In this document: piece after piece, positions 1-7,053 of the stretch
How positions within the stretch are numbered: the stretch's first letter is position 1
Layout: every line of letters begins with the position of its first letter
NCBI GenBank assembly: GCA_905214155.1
Contig: CAJMLC010000011.1
Coordinates: 1-23,301 of the forward strand
DNA length: 23,301 nt
Direction: 5' to 3'
Source of the DNA: an uncultured bacterium
GTDB lineage: Bacteria > Bacillota > Clostridia > Oscillospirales > Oscillospiraceae
Program-made: the position numbers and the translations under genes
The notes under the pieces: model-generated
The model's input: the letters and a program-made list of their open reading frames with translations, nothing else
Database searches by the model: none
Told to the model about the DNA's origin: nothing

Positions 1-2
1 AT

Positions 3-329
3 CAGGCGGCCTGTTCCCTGCTTGATCAGGCGTGGGACCGCAAGGCGCCCCTCCGGCAGCTCGGTGTGTCGGTCACGCAGCTGGGCGACGGGACGCTCCG
101 GCAGTACAGCCTCTTCGACGCCGCCGACTATGCCCGGCAGGAAAAGCTCGACACGGCCGTCGACGCGCTGCGCGAAAAATTCGGCGAGGGCGCGCTCTTC
201 CGCGCGGCCCTGCTCCACAGTGACGAGCGCATGGCCGGCGGCCTGCACAAAAAGCGCCGCACCGGCATCACCAAGCCCATCGAGGACGAGGCCGCCCGCA
301 TCCGCAAAAAATATGGGAACAACGATTGA
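3..329 (+). CDS. Y-family DNA polymerase (DinB/UmuC type), C-terminal fragment
   Basis: The last 108 residues of a Y-family translesion DNA polymerase; the gene begins before the window. The visible part covers the end of the little-finger domain (RQLGVSVTQL, then the QYSLFD segment) and a basic tail with a KKRRTG stretch. In this family the little finger contacts DNA and sets lesion bypass properties; the catalytic palm is not in the window. The reading frame is open from the first base and ends at TGA 327-329. The resemblance to DinB/UmuC-type proteins of Clostridia is clear from the QYSLF(D) and alpha-helical tail pattern, but Pol IV and UmuC-like subtypes cannot be told apart from this fragment. 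The stop codon overlaps the -35 box of the next gene's probable promoter. Confidence 0.8.
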   Translation, partial: QAACSLLDQAWDRKAPLRQLGVSVTQLGDGTLRQYSLFDAADYARQEKLDTAVDALREKFGEGALFRAALLHSDERMAGGLHKKRRTGITKPIEDEAARIRKKYGNND

Positions 330-354
330 CGCAGGTGCGTCGAATGGCTATCAT
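326..354 (+). promoter_or_regulatory. Probable sigma-A promoter for the DUF4097-type gene
   Basis: TTGACG at 326-331, a 17-nt spacer, and TATCAT at 349-354. This places a transcription start near 361 and a leader of about 26 nt before the ATG at 387. The -35 box overlaps the TGA stop of the upstream polymerase gene. Confidence 0.6.
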
Positions 355-386
355 TTAGAAAGACATCAAGAAAAGAGGCAAAGATA

Positions 387-1220
387 ATGGAAGAAAAACG
401 GCACGGCGGCGCGGGCCGCGTGATCGTGGTGATCTTGATTTTGGCAGTTTTGCTGGCGGCGGGAGCGTTTTTCCTGTTCGGCGGACGGGTGCGCGTGGAG
501 ACGCCGTCGTTCTCCACGGGCTACCGCTATGACCGCGAGAAGGACTATGCCACGCTTGATACCTTCCCGGCGGAAGGTGTGACGGCGGAGAAGGTCGAGC
601 TGCACTGGATCTCCGGACAGATCGAGATCCGCGCGGCGGAGACGATCTCCGTCTCTGAGAACTTTGCGGGCGACGACGCGCAGCGCCTCCGCTGGCGGCT
701 GGACGGCGATACGCTCATCGTGCAGCCATGCGCCTCCGGCGCGCAGGAGCTGCCGGAAAAGACGCTCACCGTCACGCTCCCGCAGACGGCCCTGCTCAAG
801 GTCGATACCGTCTCGGCAGACTGCACCCTGACCGGTGTGCAGACCGCCCAACTGGACGTTGACAGCGTCAGCGGCGCGCTCCGGGGCGATGCCGCCGTGA
901 CGGAGATGCTCTCCGTGGATACGGTCAGCGGCGGCGCGTCGCTGGGTCTGACCGCTGCGCCGAAAAAAGTGACGGGGAATACCGTCTCCGGCGTGATGGA
1001 GCTTGCGTTCGAGGAGGCGCCTGGCACGGTGAAGCTGGACTCCACGAGCGGCAGCTTTGCCCTCGGCCTGCCCGCAGGCGCGGCCTATCAGCTGGACTGG
1101 AGCACGGTCAGCGGCGGCTGCGATGCCTCGGGCTATCAGGCCCCGGAGGGCCGCAGCGCGAAGAAGGTCAGGCTCACGGCGAATACTGTCTCCGGCGATC
1201 TCGTGATCTATACGAGATAA
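387..1220 (+). CDS. Membrane-anchored DUF4097-type beta-repeat protein
   Basis: 277 residues. A short basic N-terminus is followed by one hydrophobic segment (about residues 11-31, VIVVILILAVLLAAG), so the rest probably lies outside the membrane. The body is a regular ladder of short strands with a recurring D-T/S-V-S-G signature (for example VDTVSA, VDSVSG, VDTVSG, GNTVSG, DSTSG, STVSGG, ANTVSG), one every 15-25 residues. This is the pattern of DUF4097 (adhesin-like, putative beta-helix) proteins, often found near PspC or envelope-stress genes in Firmicutes; the function is not established. The start is the ATG at 387 with AGAGG at 374-378. It is probably a single-gene unit between its own promoter (326-354) and the terminator at 1261. 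The family call is from the repeat pattern only. Confidence 0.75.
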   Translation: MEEKRHGGAGRVIVVILILAVLLAAGAFFLFGGRVRVETPSFSTGYRYDREKDYATLDTFPAEGVTAEKVELHWISGQIEIRAAETISVSENFAGDDAQRLRWRLDGDTLIVQPCASGAQELPEKTLTVTLPQTALLKVDTVSADCTLTGVQTAQLDVDSVSGALRGDAAVTEMLSVDTVSGGASLGLTAAPKKVTGNTVSGVMELAFEEAPGTVKLDSTSGSFALGLPAGAAYQLDWSTVSGGCDASGYQAPEGRSAKKVRLTANTVSGDLVIYTR

Positions 1221-1255
1221 CCAAAATCTGGACCGATTTTTCGGCGAAACCTTAC

Positions 1256-1289
1256 AAAAAGCGGCAGTTCCGGTGGGAACTGCCGCTTT
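1256..1289 (+). terminator. Rho-independent terminator
   Basis: Perfect 11-bp stem GCGGCAGTTCC (1261-1271) / GGAACTGCCGC (1276-1286) with a GGTG loop. It is preceded by a run of A and followed by TTT. It lies 40 nt after the DUF4097-type gene. Confidence 0.75.
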
Positions 1290-1293
1290 CCGG

Positions 1294-1322
1294 TTTACTT
1301 TCCGTGCCGGACGCGATATACT
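1294..1322 (+). promoter_or_regulatory. Probable promoter for the MFS transporter gene
   Basis: TTTACT (1294-1299), 17-nt spacer, TATACT (1317-1322). It sits just after the upstream terminator and about 27 nt before the ATG at 1349, leaving room for the strong GAAGGAGG ribosome binding site at 1333-1340. Confidence 0.55.
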
Positions 1323-1348
1323 GCTCACGAGAGAAGGAGGCGAGGTCT

Positions 1349-2563
1349 ATGCAGCGTACCCACCGGGCCTGGGCCGTGTGCCTGGGCTGCACGCTGATGC
1401 TGTTCGTCAGCGGCGGCCTGTCGGTCAACACGTTTTCCGTGACACAGCCCTATATTCTGGTCTACGGCGGTTTTACCAATACACAGACCTCCATGATCAC
1501 CACGCTCCGTGCCCTGAGCTATCTGGGCTGCATGTTCGCCGCGCCGTTGTTTTTCCGTGTGCTGGGCTACCGGCTCGGTACTGCCGTCGCTGTGGCGTTT
1601 TCCGGGGTCTCGTTCGCCGTTTTCGCGTGCGCCAGAACGCTGGCCGGTTTCTATCTCGGCGGCGTCCTTGCCGGCGTCGGCTATGGCTTCGGCTCCATGA
1701 TCCCCGCCACGATCCTGATGAACCGCTGGTTCCACCGGAAGAAGGGTCTCGCCATCGGCCTCTGCTCCGCGAGCACGGGCCTCGCCATGATCGTCTTCTC
1801 CCCGATCCTCACGGCGATCTGTGAAACGCGCAGCCTGAAGGTCTGCTTCTTTGTGGAGGCGGCGTTCTCCTTCGTCTGCGCGGCGCTGGTCTTCCTGCTC
1901 ATCCGCGACACGCCGGAGCAGCTGTCCCTCGCACCTTATGGCGCGGAGGACGGCTCTGCGCCGGAGCAGTCTTCCGCAGCGGCGGACGCGGCGCCCCCGG
2001 CGCTGACGCGCAGACAGCTCCTGCCGCTCTGGCTGGCGGCCGGTCTGCTCGGTGCCGTGGCCTCGCCCGGCCCGTCCCACCTTATGATCCTGTATACGAC
2101 TGCGGGCATCGGGGCCCATCAGGCCGCGCTGGCGGTCTCGGTGTTCGGTGTGGCCCTGATGATCGGCAAATGCATCTATGGCACGGCATGCGACCGCTTC
2201 GGCGGCTACCGCATGGGCTGGCTCTTCGGCGCGATCCTCTGCGCGGGCCTCGCGCTCTGCGGCATGGCCGATGCGCGGAGCATGCCGCTCATGTTTTCCG
2301 CTGTCGTGCTCTACGGCATTGGCGTCTCGCTGACGACAGTCGGCCTTGCGATCTGGGCGGCGGACTTCGGCGGCGAAGCGCGGGTCGCCCGGCTGGTGCG
2401 GCAGTTCCAGCTGAGCTACGCCATCGGCAGCCTCCTGCTGTCCACGATGCCCGGCATGATCGCCGACCGCACCGGCAGCTATGCCCCGGCCTATCTGGTG
2501 CTCCTGGCCTGCTCAGTCGTCAGCATCCTCGCCGTCCAGCGCGCCTATCGGACCCCAAAATAA
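1349..2563 (+). CDS. MFS transporter, probably organic-anion/monocarboxylate type
   Basis: 404-residue integral membrane protein with about 12 hydrophobic segments in two halves, separated by a polar, Ala-rich central loop (about residues 192-230). This is the classic major facilitator superfamily layout. The loop after TM2 carries a weak version of the MFS motif A (RVLGYRLGT), and a VGYGFGSMIPATILMNRWF segment in the first half resembles the oxalate/formate antiporter and monocarboxylate transporter branch (GxGxG...RWF.rkkGLAiGl). That branch exchanges or symports small carboxylates, but the substrate here cannot be read from sequence. The ATG at 1349 was chosen over the upstream in-frame ATG at 1304 because GAAGGAGG (1333-1340) lies 8 nt before it and the promoter at 1294-1322 covers the earlier codon. 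It stands alone between a promoter and a terminator. Confidence 0.85.
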   Translation: MQRTHRAWAVCLGCTLMLFVSGGLSVNTFSVTQPYILVYGGFTNTQTSMITTLRALSYLGCMFAAPLFFRVLGYRLGTAVAVAFSGVSFAVFACARTLAGFYLGGVLAGVGYGFGSMIPATILMNRWFHRKKGLAIGLCSASTGLAMIVFSPILTAICETRSLKVCFFVEAAFSFVCAALVFLLIRDTPEQLSLAPYGAEDGSAPEQSSAAADAAPPALTRRQLLPLWLAAGLLGAVASPGPSHLMILYTTAGIGAHQAALAVSVFGVALMIGKCIYGTACDRFGGYRMGWLFGAILCAGLALCGMADARSMPLMFSAVVLYGIGVSLTTVGLAIWAADFGGEARVARLVRQFQLSYAIGSLLLSTMPGMIADRTGSYAPAYLVLLACSVVSILAVQRAYRTPK

Positions 2564-2616
2564 TGTGAAGCTTTTTCAGGAGCCGCTGCTTTGGCTGAAC
2601 CAAAGCACCCTATACA

Positions 2617-2655
2617 AAAAGCATCCCGGCCTGTTTTCAGGCCGGGATGATCGTT
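2617..2655. terminator. Bidirectional Rho-independent terminator between the MFS gene and rny
   Basis: Perfect 12-bp stem CATCCCGGCCTG (2622-2633) / CAGGCCGGGATG (2638-2649) with a TTTT loop. On the minus strand it is followed by CTTTTTG, a good U-tract for rny. On the plus strand the tail is TCGTTTCTTTT. The two genes converge on it. Confidence 0.85.
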
Positions 2656-2667
2656 TCTTTTGGGGAA

Positions 2668-4224
2668 TTATTTCGCGTACTCGACCGCCTTGGTCTCGCG
2701 GATGACGTTGACCTTGATCTGGCCCGGATACTCAAGCTCGGACTCGATCTTCTTCGCGATGTCGCGCGCGAGCAGGATCATGTTGTCCTCGGTGACCTCC
2801 TCGGGCTTGACCATGATGCGGACCTCGCGGCCGGCCTGGATGGCGTAGGCTTTCTCGACGCCGGGGTACGAGCCGGTCAGCTCCTCGAGCTTCTCCAGAC
2901 GGCGGATATAGTTCTCCACATTCTCGCGTCTTGCACCGGGGCGTGCAGCGGAGATGGCGTCTGCGGCCTGCACGAGGCAGGCGATGATGGTCTGCGGCTC
3001 CACGTCGCCGTGGTGCGCCTCGATGGCGTTGATGATGACCGGGTTTTCCTTGTACTTCTTGGCCAGCTCCACGCCCAGCTGAACGTGGCTGCCCTCCATC
3101 TCATGGTCGACCGACTTGCCAAGGTCATGCAGCAGACCTGCGCGCTTGGCCAGCGTCACATCCACGCCCAGCTCGCTCGCGAGCAGGCCCGCGATGTGCG
3201 CGACCTCGATGGAGTGGTTCAGAACATTCTGCCCGTAGGACGTGCGGTACTTCTGCCGGCCCAGCAGCTTGATCAGCTCCGGGTGCAGATTGTGGACGCC
3301 GGTCTCAAACGCAGCGCGCTCGCCCTCGACCTTGATCGTGTGGTCGACTTCGCGGCGGGCCTTTTCGACCATGTCCTCGATGCGTGTCGGATGGATGCGC
3401 CCGTCGGCAATGAGCTTCTCGAGCGCCAGCCGCGCGACCTCGCGCCGCACAGGGTCGAACGAGGAGACCGTGATGGCCTCGGGGGTATCGTCGATGATGA
3501 GGTCGACGCCGGTGATGGTCTCGAGCGTGCGGATGTTGCGGCCCTCGCGGCCGATGATGCGGCCCTTCATCTCATCGTTCGGCAGCGGCACGACGGAGAC
3601 CGTCGCCTCCGCGGCATGGTCTGCCGCGCAGCGCTGGATGGCGGTGGAGATGATCTCGCGGGCGAGGGTATCGGCCTCGTCCTTATACTGCTGCTCGATC
3701 TCCTTGATCTTCATGGCGCTCTCGTGACGGACATCGTCCTCTACGCCCTTGAGGATATAGGCTTTCGCCTCGTCCTGCGTCAGGCCGGAGATCTTCTCCA
3801 GCATTTCCATCTGGCTGCGCTTGAGCGAAGCCACTTCCTCTTCCTGCTTCTGAACGGCAGCGACCTTGCGGGCCAGCTCGTCCTCTTTCTTCTCGTGCAG
3901 GTCGATCTTCTTGTCGAGCGCTTCTTCCTTCTGCTGCAGACGGCGCTCCTGTTTCTGGACCTCCGCGCGGCGCTCCTTGATCTCCTTTTCGGATTCGGTA
4001 CGCGATTTATGGATCTCTTCCTTCGCCTCGAGCAGCATTTCGCGCTTCTTGCTCTCGCCGCCCTTGATGGCTTCGTTGATGATGCGACGGGCTTCTTCCT
4101 CCGCGCTGCCGATCTCTTTTTCGGCGACCTTCTTGCGGTACGTCGCGCCGACGAAGAAGAAAATGATGCCACCCACAACGAATCCCGCGATGCACAGGAT
4201 AAGAGACAACATGTTGAATTCCAT
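2668..4224 (-). CDS. rny: Ribonuclease Y
   Basis: 518 residues, close to the usual length of RNase Y (about 520). This membrane-bound endoribonuclease initiates mRNA decay and processing in Firmicutes. Domains in order: N-terminal membrane anchor (about 5-26), long charged coiled coil (about 30-190), KH RNA-binding domain with GRIIGREGRN at 221-230, and an HD metal-dependent hydrolase domain with the His-Asp pair in LLHDLGK (H366, D367). All expected key residues are present. The start is ATG 4224. AGGAGG (4244-4239) lies 14 nt upstream, longer than ideal; an in-frame GTG at 4239 overlaps that site and is unlikely to be used. Its promoter is at 4364-4392 and its terminator at 2622-2649, so it appears monocistronic, with a leader of about 130 nt that could be regulatory. 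Confidence 0.95.
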   Translation of the reverse strand: MEFNMLSLILCIAGFVVGGIIFFFVGATYRKKVAEKEIGSAEEEARRIINEAIKGGESKKREMLLEAKEEIHKSRTESEKEIKERRAEVQKQERRLQQKEEALDKKIDLHEKKEDELARKVAAVQKQEEEVASLKRSQMEMLEKISGLTQDEAKAYILKGVEDDVRHESAMKIKEIEQQYKDEADTLAREIISTAIQRCAADHAAEATVSVVPLPNDEMKGRIIGREGRNIRTLETITGVDLIIDDTPEAITVSSFDPVRREVARLALEKLIADGRIHPTRIEDMVEKARREVDHTIKVEGERAAFETGVHNLHPELIKLLGRQKYRTSYGQNVLNHSIEVAHIAGLLASELGVDVTLAKRAGLLHDLGKSVDHEMEGSHVQLGVELAKKYKENPVIINAIEAHHGDVEPQTIIACLVQAADAISAARPGARRENVENYIRRLEKLEELTGSYPGVEKAYAIQAGREVRIMVKPEEVTEDNMILLARDIAKKIESELEYPGQIKVNVIRETKAVEYAK

Positions 4225-4363
4225 AATTTGCGGCCACACCTCCTATTCTACAGTATTGGGTATTGCGTCCGCCGGGCCGTGGCGGGCCTCCAGCGGGATG
4301 AATTGGAAAAACGACCCCCGAGATTCCCCAGATCTCTGGGCCGTCAAACAAATCCTACCCACC

Positions 4364-4392
4364 ATTGTACCGTTTTTGGCCGGGTGTGTCAA
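4364..4392 (-). promoter_or_regulatory. Strong sigma-A promoter for rny
   Basis: On the minus strand: TTGACA (4392-4387, perfect consensus), a 17-nt spacer, and TACAAT (4369-4364). Predicted start near 4357, giving a leader of about 130 nt before the rny ATG. Confidence 0.75.
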
Positions 4393-4409
4393 GCAAGATT
4401 TCGCCATAG

Positions 4410-4441
4410 CGCACAAGAACCGGAGACCAGAGGCTCCGGTT
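4410..4441 (-). terminator. Possible terminator of bioY
   Basis: Stem AACCGGAG (4418-4425) / CTCCGGTT (4434-4441) with an 8-nt loop, about 75 nt after the bioY stop. The minus-strand tail TTCTTGTG is only moderately U-rich, so this is tentative. Confidence 0.4.
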
Positions 4442-4515
4442 TTGGGCGGTATCGCAGGATGGGCAACGGCGAACAGCCGCAAAATGGTTGACAATCCGTC
4501 AGAAATGTGGGAAAA

Positions 4516-5070
4516 TCAAGTGGTAGCCAGTGCCTTCGGCATCCGGGTCCGCAGTGCGCCGCAGAGCAGTGTGCATACCACGATCTTCAGCGCGTCGCCC
4601 GGCAGATACAGCAGGCATCCGGCCCGCACGATCTGCCACACGCTCATCCCCTTGCCGAGATAGAGGTTGAGGATCAGCCCCATATACGGCGTGCCGATGA
4701 GATAGAGCACCGCGAGGCCTGCCAGAATGCCGAGCGCCATCGGCCAGAACGACTTTGCGTTTTTGCAGAGCATACCGATGACCCACGCGCTCGGGATCAG
4801 GCCGACCAGAAAGCCGAAGCTCGGCTGCAGGACGTAGGAAAATCCGCCGCCCATCGTGAAGATCGGCAGACCCACGAGGCCGAGCAGCACATAGACCGCC
4901 TGCGAGATCGCGCCGTATTTCGCGCCGAGCAGCACGCCGGCCATCGCCGTGAAGAAAAACTGCAGCGTGATCGCCGGGATGCCCTCGACCGGGATCTGGA
5001 TTTTCAAAAATGCGCCGATGGCGGTCAGCGCCGCGAACAGCGCGGTGAGCACAAGTTGTTTGGTACGCAT
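4516..5070 (-). CDS. bioY: Biotin transporter BioY (ECF S component)
   Basis: 184-residue hydrophobic protein with about six membrane segments, the standard size of BioY. Recognisable family features: the N-terminal MRTKQLVLTALFAALTAIGA helix, the VEGIPAITLQ segment, the GAKYGAISQAVYVLLGLVGLP block, and FGFLVGLIPSAWVIG. BioY binds biotin at high affinity and works with the shared energy-coupling module (EcfT plus ATPases); no such module is in the window, so it is probably a group II ECF system using a module encoded elsewhere. The start is ATG 5070 with AGGAGGG at 5082-5076. It is transcribed away from birA, and both promoters overlap a BirA operator (5082-5119), so the gene should be repressed when biotin is plentiful. 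No biotin synthesis genes (bioA/B/D/F) are visible here, which fits reliance on uptake. Confidence 0.95.
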   Translation of the reverse strand: MRTKQLVLTALFAALTAIGAFLKIQIPVEGIPAITLQFFFTAMAGVLLGAKYGAISQAVYVLLGLVGLPIFTMGGGFSYVLQPSFGFLVGLIPSAWVIGMLCKNAKSFWPMALGILAGLAVLYLIGTPYMGLILNLYLGKGMSVWQIVRAGCLLYLPGDALKIVVCTLLCGALRTRMPKALATT

Positions 5071-5081
5071 GGGAACCCTCC

Positions 5082-5119
5082 TATTGTAAACTTATTGACT
5101 TTATCCGCGGTTTACAATA
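5082..5119. promoter_or_regulatory. BirA operator controlling bioY and birA
   Basis: Perfect 10-bp inverted repeat TATTGTAAAC (5082-5091) / GTTTACAATA (5110-5119) with an 18-nt spacer. The half-sites contain TTGTAAAC / GTTTACAA, the known BirA box. It covers the promoter region of both divergent genes and the edge of the bioY ribosome binding site. Confidence 0.9.
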
Positions 5120-5123
5120 TCAT
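5095..5123 (+). promoter_or_regulatory. Promoter of birA, overlapping the BirA operator
   Basis: TTGACT (5095-5100), 17-nt spacer, TATCAT (5118-5123). The -35 lies inside the operator spacer and the right half-site lies between the boxes, so bound BirA would block it. Confidence 0.65.
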
Positions 5124-5142
5124 AGATCCATCGAAAAAGCAA
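5114..5142 (-). promoter_or_regulatory. Promoter of bioY, overlapping the BirA operator
   Basis: On the minus strand: TTGCTT (5142-5137), 17-nt spacer, TATTGT (5119-5114). The -10 box is part of the right operator half-site, and transcription would start inside the dyad. Confidence 0.55.
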
Positions 5143-5155
5143 GGATAATTTTGCA

Positions 5156-6124
5156 ATGACAAAAGATGAAATTCTGAATATGCTGCGCTCGGCATCCGCA
5201 CCCATCTCCGGCGAGGAGATGAGCCGCGCCCTGGGCGTCAGCCGCGCGGCGGTCTGGAAGGCCGTCGACCAGCTCCGGCAGGAGGGCTACGCCATCGAGG
5301 CCGCCACGCGCCGGGGCTATCGCCTCGCCGCCCTGCCCGACCGGCTGGACGCCGCGGTCATCGCCGGGGATACCGGCGCAGACGTCCATGTCTATGAGGA
5401 AGTCACCTCGACGAATACCGTCGCACGGCAGCTGGCCGCCGATGGCTGTCCCGCCGGGACGTGCGTCCTGGCCGAGCGGCAGACCGCCGGCAAGGGCCGC
5501 CGCGGGCGCGGTTTCGCTTCCGAGGCGGGCGGGCTTTATTTCAGCATCGTGCTCCGCCCCGGCCTGCTGCCGGAGCAGATCATGCACCTCACGGCGATGA
5601 CCGCCGTCGCCATCCGCCGCGCGATCCTGGAGACGACCGGGCTCGACGTCGGCATCAAGTGGACGAACGACCTCGTCTACGACCGCAGAAAGCTCTGCGG
5701 CATCCTGACCGAACTGTCCATCGAGGCGGAGACGCGGACCGTGGACTATGTCGTCGCCGGGATCGGCATCAACTGCAACCAGACCGCCTTTGCCCCGGAG
5801 ATCACAGACGTCGCGGCCTCCATCCGCATGGAGACCGGGAACCTGGTCGACCGGAGCCTGCTGGCCAATGCGATGCTGCGCCAGATGCTCGCGCTCGCGC
5901 GCGAGCTGCAGAGCGGCAGAGCTGCGTGGCTGGCCGAATTCGCGGCGCACTGCGTCACGATCGGGCAGCCGGTGCAGATCATCCGCGGCGATACCGTGCG
6001 CGAGGCGTTCGCCGAGGGGATCGACGGCGAGGCCGCGCTCCTCGTCCGCTACGCGGACGGTACGTGTGAGGCGGTCAATTCCGGCGAGGTCTCGGTCCGC
6101 GGCCTGTATGGGTATGTCACCTGA
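5156..6124 (+). CDS. birA: Bifunctional biotin protein ligase / biotin repressor BirA
   Basis: 322 residues, the length of the two-function type. BirA activates biotin with ATP to biotinyl-5'-AMP, attaches it to carrier proteins such as acetyl-CoA carboxylase BCCP, and as a dimer represses biotin genes. An N-terminal winged helix-turn-helix (about 1-60, ISGEEMSRALGVSRAAVWKAV) gives DNA binding. The ligase domain follows, with TSTNT (84-88), the adenylate-binding loop KGRRGRGF (113-120), KWTNDL (168-173, the family KWPNDL with Pro replaced by Thr) and GIGIN (202-206). A C-terminal SH3-like cap closes the protein (VREAFAEGIDGEAALLVR). The start is ATG 5156 with AAGGA at 5141-5145. Its own promoter overlaps the BirA dyad, so autoregulation is expected. 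It heads a three-gene unit with the nitroreductase (14-nt gap) and a small membrane protein. Confidence 0.95.
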   Translation: MTKDEILNMLRSASAPISGEEMSRALGVSRAAVWKAVDQLRQEGYAIEAATRRGYRLAALPDRLDAAVIAGDTGADVHVYEEVTSTNTVARQLAADGCPAGTCVLAERQTAGKGRRGRGFASEAGGLYFSIVLRPGLLPEQIMHLTAMTAVAIRRAILETTGLDVGIKWTNDLVYDRRKLCGILTELSIEAETRTVDYVVAGIGINCNQTAFAPEITDVAASIRMETGNLVDRSLLANAMLRQMLALARELQSGRAAWLAEFAAHCVTIGQPVQIIRGDTVREAFAEGIDGEAALLVRYADGTCEAVNSGEVSVRGLYGYVT

Positions 6125-6138
6125 AGGAGGTTTTTACA

Positions 6139-6663
6139 ATGAACAACGAAGTATTGCGGAATATCAAGACGCGGCGGAGCTGCCGGGCCTATACGGCGCA
6201 GCAGGTCGAGCCGGAGAAGCTGAAGGCGATCCTGGAGGCCGGCACCTGGGCCGCGTCGGGCCACAGCTGGCAGGCGGCAAAGATCGTTGTGCTGCAGGAT
6301 GCAGCCGAGATCGCCGAGCTCGAGCGGATGAACGCCGCCGTGCTGGGCAATCCGGACGGACACCCGTTCTACGGCGCGCCGGTGGTCTGCGTCGTGCTGG
6401 CCGATCCGGAGCGGGATACCTGCGTAGAGGACGGCTCGCTCGTCATGGGCAACCTGATGCTTGCCGCGCACAGCCTCGGCGTCGCCAGCTGCTGGATCCA
6501 CCGGGCCCGCGAAGAATTTGACAGCCCGGAGGGCAAGGCCCTCCTGAAAAAGTGGGGCGTGGACGAGCGCTATATCGGCGTCGGCCACTGCATCCTCGGC
6601 TATGCCGCGAACGAAGCCCCTGCGCCGAAGCCGCGGAAGAACGATTATGTGATCTACAGATAA
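6139..6663 (+). CDS. Nitroreductase-family flavoprotein
   Basis: 174 residues, a compact member of the FMN-dependent nitroreductase family. Typical features: N-terminal RRSCRAYT (residues 12-19, the FMN phosphate-binding Arg-Arg-Ser), a WAASGHSWQAAKIVVL segment matching the aPSa.n.Qpw.fvvv motif, the middle GAPVVCVVLAD strand, MGNLMLAAHSLGVASCWI, and a C-terminal GVGHCILGYA. Family members reduce nitroaromatics, quinones or other electrophiles with NAD(P)H, or act as dehydrogenases; the substrate cannot be called. AAGGAGG lies at 6124-6130, overlapping the end of birA's stop codon, so the two genes are almost certainly co-transcribed. No direct biotin role is evident from the sequence, and the pairing may be incidental. 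Confidence 0.9.
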   Translation: MNNEVLRNIKTRRSCRAYTAQQVEPEKLKAILEAGTWAASGHSWQAAKIVVLQDAAEIAELERMNAAVLGNPDGHPFYGAPVVCVVLADPERDTCVEDGSLVMGNLMLAAHSLGVASCWIHRAREEFDSPEGKALLKKWGVDERYIGVGHCILGYAANEAPAPKPRKNDYVIYR

Positions 6664-6676
6664 GGAGGATACCAAT

Positions 6677-6847
6677 ATGAAGAAAGCAGTCAAAGGACTT
6701 CTGAAGCTGATCGGCGGCATCATGGTCGCCGCGGGCGCGATCCTGGTCGTCGTGAGCTATCTCGACGAGCTCAAGGGCCTCGTGGAAAAGGGCAAGGCGC
6801 TCTGCAGCCGCTGCTGCCACCGCGAAAGCGACGACTGGGACGAGTGA
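6677..6847 (+). CDS. Small 56-residue membrane protein with a Cys-rich tail
   Basis: Reading frame ATG 6677 to TGA 6845-6847, with a strong AAGGAGG at 6662-6668 starting one base after the nitroreductase stop region. The product begins MKKAVKGLLKLIGG, has one clear transmembrane helix (about 9-28, glycine-rich then AILVVVSYL), a charged segment (DELKGLVEKGK) and a short tail holding three cysteines and a histidine in CSRCCH (43-48) before an acidic end (SDDWDE). It is followed 13 nt later by the operon terminator. I recognise no family. The ribosome binding site, tight spacing, sensible membrane topology and terminator position together argue that it is real. The CxxCCH could bind metal or form disulfides; that is inference. 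Confidence 0.75.
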   Translation: MKKAVKGLLKLIGGIMVAAGAILVVVSYLDELKGLVEKGKALCSRCCHRESDDWDE

Positions 6848-6857
6848 TCCCACCCAT

Positions 6858-6898
6858 AAAAACCCCCGCGCTGTTCTCGGAACAGCGCGGGGGTTTGC
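6858..6898. terminator. Bidirectional Rho-independent terminator
   Basis: Perfect 16-bp stem from AACCCCCGCGCTGTTC (6861-6876) to 6880-6895, with a TCG loop. Followed by TTT on the plus strand and by TTTTTA on the minus strand. It ends the birA unit and could also stop the convergent desulfurase operon. Confidence 0.85.
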
Positions 6899-6936
6899 GT
6901 ATCCGTAAGAAGTCAAATGCCCGCCATCATCAAGCA

Positions 6937-7011
6937 GCACCTTGTAGGGGCGGACGGCTCTGTCCGCCCGCTTCTGCGATTTTGTGCCGCACTCCTGGTC
7001 GGCCCCTACAA
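6937..7011. repeat. Inverted pair of GTAGGGGCG elements (intergenic repeat, locus 1)
   Basis: A plus-oriented copy at 6937-6969 (GCACCTTGTAGGGGCGGACG, then an internal hairpin GGGCGGAC 6948-6955 / GTCCGCCC 6962-6969) faces a minus-oriented, more diverged copy at 6986-7011. The outer ends TTGTAGGGGC (6942-6951) and GCCCCTACAA (7002-7011) pair perfectly. The plus copy matches 11761-11793 at 32 of 33 positions. An AT-rich hairpin follows (7008-7017 / 7021-7031). The 205 nt between the birA unit and the desulfurase hold nothing else that I can see. Confidence 0.75.
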
Positions 7012-7053
7012 ATTCTATTTTAGAAATTTGTAAATTTTATGCGTTGTGGAATA

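Noticed and set aside
2647..4491. 614-codon plus-strand frame opposite rny
   Set aside because: Leu/Asp-rich antisense of the RNase Y coding sequence, running through its terminator and leader.
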